Positions 59,942-64,000 of a DNA stretch of 64,000 bases are shown in pieces. The translations under genes and the position numbers were made by a program. Source of the DNA: Spiroplasma chrysopicola DF-1 (GTDB lineage Bacteria; Bacillota_I; Bacilli_A; Mycoplasmatales; Mycoplasmataceae); assembly GCF_000400935.1 (NCBI RefSeq), contig NC_021280.1, forward strand, positions 682,001-746,000. The letters run 5' to 3'. The notes beneath the pieces are model-generated. The model saw only the letters and a program-made list of their open reading frames with translations. It was not told the origin of the DNA and did not search any database. Each line of letters opens with the position of its first letter. Position 1 is the first letter of the stretch.

Positions 59942-60190
59942 TTACATTCCGGCATGAAAAGTTCTTGAAATAACGTCTTCTTGTTGTTCTTTTGTTAATT
60001 TAACAAAATTAACAGCATAACCTGAAACTCTAATTGTTAGCTGTGGATAATTTTCTGGGTGTTGTTGAGCATCTCTTAGAACTTCACGGTTTAAAACATT
60101 AACATTTAAATGATGCCCACCATTACTCATATATCCATCTAAAACATTTACTAAATTGTCAATTTGTGACATTGAACTTTTTTCTTTCAT
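59942..60190 (-). CDS. free-standing glycyl-radical domain, complements the truncated PflB
   Basis: 82 residues: [20 protein letters not shown], then [13 protein letters not shown], and [20 protein letters not shown] with the radical Gly at residue 57, followed by [11 protein letters not shown]. This matches the last 75 residues of PFL and the GrcA/YfiD-type spare part. The ATG at 60190 is preceded by GGAGG at 5 bases; an upstream TTG overlaps that site and is unlikely. In most bacteria such a protein only replaces an oxygen-broken PFL terminus. Here the main pflB has no such domain, so this protein is probably essential. It is the first gene of the operon. Confidence 0.92.
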   Translation of the reverse strand: MKEKSSMSQIDNLVNVLDGYMSNGGHHLNVNVLNREVLRDAQQHPENYPQLTIRVSGYAVNFVKLTKEQQEDVISRTFHAGM

Positions 60191-60207
60191 AATAACCTCC
60201 AAACAAG

Positions 60208-60228
60208 TCCTTTATCTAACATAAAGGA
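60208..60228. promoter_or_regulatory. dyad in the leader of the PFL operon
   Basis: TCCTTTAT-N5-ATAAAGGA is a perfect 8-bp dyad about 7 bases upstream of the GGAGG of the first gene. It could be an operator or a leader hairpin that affects translation. Confidence 0.45.
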
Positions 60229-60486
60229 TAATCTAAATATCTTTTTTCAAAAACAAGATAATATTTTAACAAGCAAGAACTAACTGAAAACTATACTGAG
60301 CAGTTTTTGGTTTAATATAGTTAAAAATAACTTTAATAAGTCAAAAGCGATTATTATTTTATATAATTAATAATTAGAATAGTTAAATTAGTTTATCCAA
60401 TGTTAATAACATAACAGATATCATATTATCGAGTTTTTCACAGATACATTAATTGTAGACTTATCTACTTAAATTGATTATACAAT

Positions 60487-60544
60487 AAATATTCTCTAAA
60501 ATTAATAAAAATATTAAAATTTTTATTAATTTTAGAGAATATTT
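60487..60544. repeat. 58-base near-continuous palindrome, 26-bp perfect arms
   Basis: The 26 bases at 60487-60512 are the exact inverse of 60519-60544, with a 6-base loop ATTAAA. The core of the arm is TTCTCTAAAATTAATAAAAA. No gene ends directly at it. It is much longer than the terminators elsewhere in the window, and no clear U-run follows. Confidence 0.85.
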
Positions 60545-60662
60545 CTATATAAATAATTACTTCTATATATTTTATGATATTTGATACAAATTAATAGTAA
60601 TAAACTATTTTGCTTATTTTTGACATTTAATGATAATTATAATAATTATAAAAATAATAAAT

Positions 60663-60706
60663 AATAACAAAAAAGTTATTCAAAATTAAACAACTTTTTT
60701 GTTATT
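60663..60706. terminator. 15-bp hairpin in the spacer
   Basis: AATAACAAAAAAGTT (60663-60677) is the exact inverse of AACTTTTTTGTTATT (60692-60706), around a 14-base loop. On the minus strand it follows the micro-ORF at 60796-60891 and could end that transcript. Confidence 0.6.
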
Positions 60707-60795
60707 AATATTATGTTTTGAAAAGGTTCTGTTTTTAAATATATTTTGCTAAATAATAAGAATTAATAAATTGACTATGTAATATTGGGACTATG

Positions 60796-60891
60796 TTAAT
60801 AAAATGATTTAACTTCTTTAGGTTTTGAAAAGAAGCTGGAAAAAGTCAGTAAATTAAAATGTAATAGAGATTTCTTAAAATTTGGAATAAT
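60796..60891 (-). pseudogene. 31-codon frame with strong ribosome site but ATT in place of ATG
   Basis: On the minus strand a TATAAT box (60922-60917) is followed by AAAGGAGGTGA, a near-perfect anti-SD match. Nine bases later an open frame begins with ATT and reads IIPNFKKSLLHFNLLTFSSF to a stop at 60796. No ATG, GTG or TTG fits the spacing in this frame. Either a rare ATT start is used, or this is the relic of a gene that lost its start. The C-terminal FFSKPKEVKSFY is basic. I do not know the family. Confidence 0.35.
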
Positions 60892-60964
60892 TTTTACTCA
60901 CCTCCTTTATGACTTTATTATATAAAGGAAATAAAAAAAAGAGTATTAAATCCCATTTTTAGCA

Positions 60965-60987
60965 ATTAAATTTTAAAAAAATTTAAT
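60965..60987 (-). terminator. hairpin after the restriction endonuclease gene
   Basis: ATTAAATTTT and AAAATTTAAT form a 10-bp stem with a 3-base loop, 20 bases past the stop of the endonuclease gene. Confidence 0.5.
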
Positions 60988-61006
60988 ACTTGAAATTAAT
61001 TTCATT

Positions 61007-61735
61007 TTATTGCGTATAATAACGAAAAGCTGTTTCGGCAATTTCTTTCATATATTCATACATTTCTTCAATTGTCCAACGTTCTTCACGAAAAAACATT
61101 GACACAGGAGCAAAATAGTTATAGTCTGATCCACCATCTTTTTTAAAGACATAGATAGTATTGATTTTATAAAATTCATTCATCATAAACAACTTTGAAT
61201 CAATATAAGTATCTTCATGGTTAAAATCGCACCCTCAACCAAAACAAATAAAGGGGGTAATTTTTTCATGCATCATCATCGCGCGAATACCAATCAAATT
61301 CTTTCCTAACCGTTCAATCGCATTCCCTTTCGCTTGTTTTTTCTTTCCTTCTTGGAGGCGCTGATCATTTGTCCCTTGCCGCTTTAATTCTGAAATTAAT
61401 ATAATTCGACAGAAATCAGGGTCGTGATTTGATCGTAATAGTATAAAACCACCTTCAGGTTTGATTGTTCGATCATTATAATCGTGATAATATTCTCTGC
61501 GCTTAGTTTTACTTTTAATCATTTTTAGCATAAAATCAATTGATAGAGCTTTGGTAAAAGAAATATAGTATTTCTTATCATCCCCTTTTTCACCAACTTC
61601 AGAAGTAAAACGTTTTTTTAAATAGATAATTACTTCATTAATGCTAAGATAAATGTCTTTGTCATCTGATTTACTTTTACTATATTTTGATATATGCTGA
61701 TTTGCATTTAACTGTAATTGCTTTGAAGAAGCCAT
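61007..61735 (-). CDS. type II restriction endonuclease, EcoRI family
   Basis: 242 residues. Clear EcoRI-family blocks: RTIKPEGGF (EcoRI SSIKPDGG), SELKRQGTN (EcoRI AEAKHQGKD) and KGNAIERLGKNLIGI (EcoRI AGNAIERSHKNISEI), in the same order and spacing. The catalytic set is Glu94, Glu116 and Lys118, against EcoRI Asp91, Glu111, Lys113; the first Asp is replaced by Glu. GNAIER and Gln in KRQG are the EcoRI residues that contact the AATT-type core, so an AATT-containing site is likely, perhaps GAATTC. It starts one base after the methyltransferase stop, so translation is coupled. The end is FRYYTQ. Confidence 0.85.
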
Positions 61736-61736
61736 T

Positions 61737-62363
61737 TTACTCTTGCCCTAAAAAATAGTGTGGTTTTAAACCTTTAATATTAAAAATTAAGATTTCAGAA
61801 TGAAATAAGACATTTTTAAAGATATTTTTTGGTAGGGAAATAATCGAACTAATTTCTGGGTAAGTATGGTGTAAAAATTTTTGCCAGCGTTTACTAACAA
61901 CAGTTTGATTTAAACGAAAGCCATATGGGGTAAACATTACAATTGGGGTATCTTTCCCAAATAATTCAATTGCTTTTTGCAATCAAATTTCTGGTAATAG
62001 TGGTCGTCCTTCATAATGTTCTTTGATATATTTACTAGTTTTTTGGTCAATATTAAATGGGGGATTCATTATTATTAACACAGGGGCAATATTGTTTAAA
62101 TCATTTTTTGTTAATTCCAAATAATTAATTAAATAATCAATTTCTCATTCCCCATTTGGTTCAATATCAACCCCAATTGTTTCTCACCCTTGTTCTTTTC
62201 ATGGTTTTAATAATGATCCTGCTCCCACACAAGGATCAAAAATAACACCTGATTTAATTGCTGGTTTTAAGATTTTATATAAAAAATCAGAAACATGTTC
62301 GGGGGTATAAATACTGGCCTTTTTTTCATTTGTGTAAAAATTGTTCCGGTCAACACGGTACAT
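61737..62363 (-). CDS. DNA adenine N6-methyltransferase of the restriction-modification pair
   Basis: 208 residues. SAM motif FDPCVGAGS at about 42-50 and catalytic NPPF at 100-103 (IIMNPPFNIDQK), so it should methylate adenine at N6. FTPYGFRLNQTV and LFHSEILIFNI follow. ATG at 62363 is chosen for its AGGAGGG site; an upstream in-frame TTG/GTG reaches back through the poly-T tract and has no site. The endonuclease gene follows immediately, so modification is made before restriction. It is short for a type II enzyme, and a separate specificity region is not obvious. Confidence 0.88.
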
Positions 62364-62386
62364 TTTTTCCCTCCTTCTTTTTTCAA

Positions 62387-62419
62387 AATATATTCTTATT
62401 TTAAAAAAAAAAAAAAAAA
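62387..62419 (-). promoter_or_regulatory. promoter of the R-M operon with 17-base poly-T tract
   Basis: On the coding strand, a run of 17 T (62419-62403) precedes a TATATT box (62392-62387) by 10 bases, so the -35 position lies in the run. AGGAGGG and the methyltransferase start follow. The layout equals that at 4049-4083. Confidence 0.6.
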
Positions 62420-62452
62420 GCAAGGTTTTCACCAAACTTTTTAAAATACTTT

Positions 62453-63322
62453 TTATAAGAAAAAATCTTTACGACAAATAATCCACTCTCCTAAGACATA
62501 AAATCCAATTGTTGTAACCAACATTACTGGAATTTGCCATGCATAATCTATCGCTTTTGGACCACTAAGAATTTTTCCAGTGACAACACCAATAAATTCG
62601 GGGGGTAATTCAACATCTCTTGGTGGTTTATCAAAATGAAATGGTGAATTAAGTAAGGATTGAATTGAAAAATATTTTAAATACTTTAATTGCTCAAATC
62701 CTGGCAGAACTGAAAGAAGAGCAATACCTGAACAAATACTAAAAAAACCTAAAATCGCAACTGCAATAGAAATACCAGTTGTTGACTTATTAAAATAGAT
62801 AATAATTACTCAATTAATAGATATTCAAAATAAAATTAAAATCATAAAAGCAAAATTAAATAATAATAGAGATCCAATATGATCAGACATTAAATCTTTT
62901 GTTAAAATTCCTAAAAAAAGAAATTGAATAATTATAAAAGCAATCTGAATAACAAAAATTGAACTTAAAATTGTAAATAACTTCGAATTTAATATAGTAC
63001 GCCGTGACATTGGGGTTGTTAGCCAAGAACCAAAATATCCTTTCTCAACTTCCCTACTAAATAAACGGTGAATTAAGATTATACTTAGTGCTATATATAA
63101 AACAGACCCCGGGACTCCAAAATAAAAATATTCTAAAACTTGTGCTGCTCCACCCTTAGAACCCGTGCTTGATGAACCTCCTGTCTTTTCAATCATACTG
63201 TACGGTGCCAAATAACTGTAGAAAAAAGCTGGAATTAAAAAAGTAAATAATAGAATTGAAAAAATGATTAAAGGAGTTTTAATACTCTTTAATTGTGACT
63301 TAACAAATTTAAAATTAATCAT
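62453..63322 (-). CDS. ABC-2 type transporter permease
   Basis: 289 residues, six predicted helices. It begins MINFKFVKSQLKSIKTPLII, followed by an external loop rich in Gly/Ser (EKTGGSSSTGSKGG). GYFGSWLTTPMSRRTILNSK is the cytoplasmic coupling-helix region typical of ABC-2 permeases. Its start overlaps the end of the ATPase gene by 8 bases, so the two are translationally coupled. It should form the membrane part of an exporter; the cargo is unknown. The R-M genes follow 90 bases downstream. Confidence 0.87.
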
Positions 63323-64000
63323 CAAATAAGCTCTCCTCTTTATAATAACTCATAACAAATTCCTCCAAATTAAATGGTAACTCTTTAAAATAGTCAACTT
63401 TATAATCAGATACTATTTTTAAAAAGTCATTAACATTGTCATTATGAACGTTAATAATAACTACTTTTGTAACATTATTTTGCTCCAAAATATTTCATTC
63501 TGCTTTAATAAAATCAGTATAATTATCTGAAGATGCGAATTTAATTTCATATTTTTTTTCAAAATTATTTTTTACATCATCCATTAAAATTTCTGAAATT
63601 ATTTTACCTTTTTTAATTACTCCAACTTTATCGCAAAGATTATCAATTTCCCCAAAAATATGTGAGCTCATAAAAACAGCTGTTCCTTCATTCTTTACAT
63701 TTTGGATTAATCTATTAAATTTTTGTTGCATCAATGGATCAAGGCCAGTTGTTGGCTCATCTAACACTAGAATCTTTGGCTTATGCATCACAGCAGCAAT
63801 AATAGCAACTTTTTGTTTCATTCCTTTTGACATTTTTTTTATTTTTGTATCAGCATTTAATTCAAAATAGTGCACTAATTTTTGAACATAATGCCAATCA
63901 ATATTGCCACGAATTTCAGATAGTAATTTTAAATAAGCAATTCCAGTCATAGAATCTGGTAGAGTTACTTCTCCAGATAAATAACCTAAATTTTTCATAA
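63315..64000 (-). CDS. ABC transporter ATPase, 5' end outside the window
   Basis: The C-terminal 227 residues are present and the frame runs on past 64000. The signature MSKGMKQKVAIIAAVMHKPK, Walker B ILVLDEPTTGLDP and the switch His in SSHIFGEIDNLC are visible; Walker A is beyond the edge. The signature is the SKGMKQK form typical of ABC-2 drug or bacteriocin-type ATPases. The C-terminus extends about 90 residues past the switch. It pairs with the downstream permease. Confidence 0.9.

Larger units (their letters stand above)
60229..61006. other. hairpin-rich spacer between the PFL operon and the restriction gene
   Basis: About 780 AT-rich bases without an intact gene. It holds a 26-bp perfect palindrome, a second 15-bp hairpin and a promoter-plus-ribosome-site unit without an ATG, listed separately. 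The rest looks unstructured. Confidence 0.6.

Noticed and set aside
59942-60202. TTG start giving an 86-residue radical subunit
   Set aside because: That TTG overlaps the GGAGG site used by the ATG at 60190, so the 82-residue form is better.
61007-61735. Depletion of GAATTC as proof of an active EcoRI-type enzyme
   Set aside because: GAATTC occurs at several places in this window, so no avoidance is visible.
62363-62435. Methyltransferase start upstream of the poly-T tract
   Set aside because: It would encode a run of Phe and has no ribosome site, whereas the ATG at 62363 has AGGAGGG.

Overview
The window reads as a chromosomal piece of a Spiroplasma, a wall-less mollicute. It is very AT-rich, and almost every long gene is intact only if TGA is read as tryptophan (genetic code 4). 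There are two lipoprotein genes with MKK...VACx lipobox signals, a minimal division cluster without peptidoglycan genes, and a single-ORF IS3-type element. The species cannot be fixed from sequence alone. Nearly all genes are on the minus strand; only rnhC and the RpiR-type regulator are convincing plus-strand genes.

Region 1-5090 is accessory and decayed. It holds a MITE-like remnant (about 22-337), a lipoprotein gene, a large surface-protein gene that is frameshifted at an 8-base homopolymer and carries a 17-base homopolymer in its promoter, a dead surface-protein fragment, and a dead transposase with the same terminal sequence as the MITE-like remnant.

Region 5092-14156 carries an ABC exporter, then an amino-sugar block: a PTS IICB transporter, a DeoR-type regulator, nagA and a SIS-domain isomerase/deaminase that probably replaces NagB. 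Small and membrane proteins follow.

Region 14161-28520 is housekeeping: a short-chain dehydrogenase, thrS with a T-box, pyk-pfkA, tsf-rpsB (S2 has a long unusual tail), acpS, rnhC, a dCMP deaminase, a rhomboid-like membrane protein, rluD and lspA.

Region 28564-37920 is a Gram-positive type division cluster read on the minus strand: yceD-rpmF, mraZ-rsmH-ftsA-ftsZ-sepF-ylmH-divIVA-like, then ileS (T-box)-lspA-rluD.

Region 38048-52902 has the RpiR-type regulator, pheST with a T-box, a 1068-residue FtsX-like protein, a NAD(P)HX repair protein with a degenerate epimerase half, several membrane proteins, a YgjP-type metallopeptidase and a second lipoprotein.

Region 53100-60190 is an intact IS3-family element followed by a mixed-acid fermentation operon. 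Transcription order is a free-standing glycyl-radical domain, pflA, adhE, pflB. The pflB product stops before the glycyl-radical domain, so the enzyme appears to be split into two polypeptides. This is the most interesting signal in the window.

Region 60208-64000 has a hairpin-rich spacer with a 26-bp perfect palindrome, an EcoRI-family restriction-modification pair whose promoter contains a 17-base poly-T tract, and an ABC-2 type transporter cut by the window end. No tRNA, rRNA or CRISPR array was seen.
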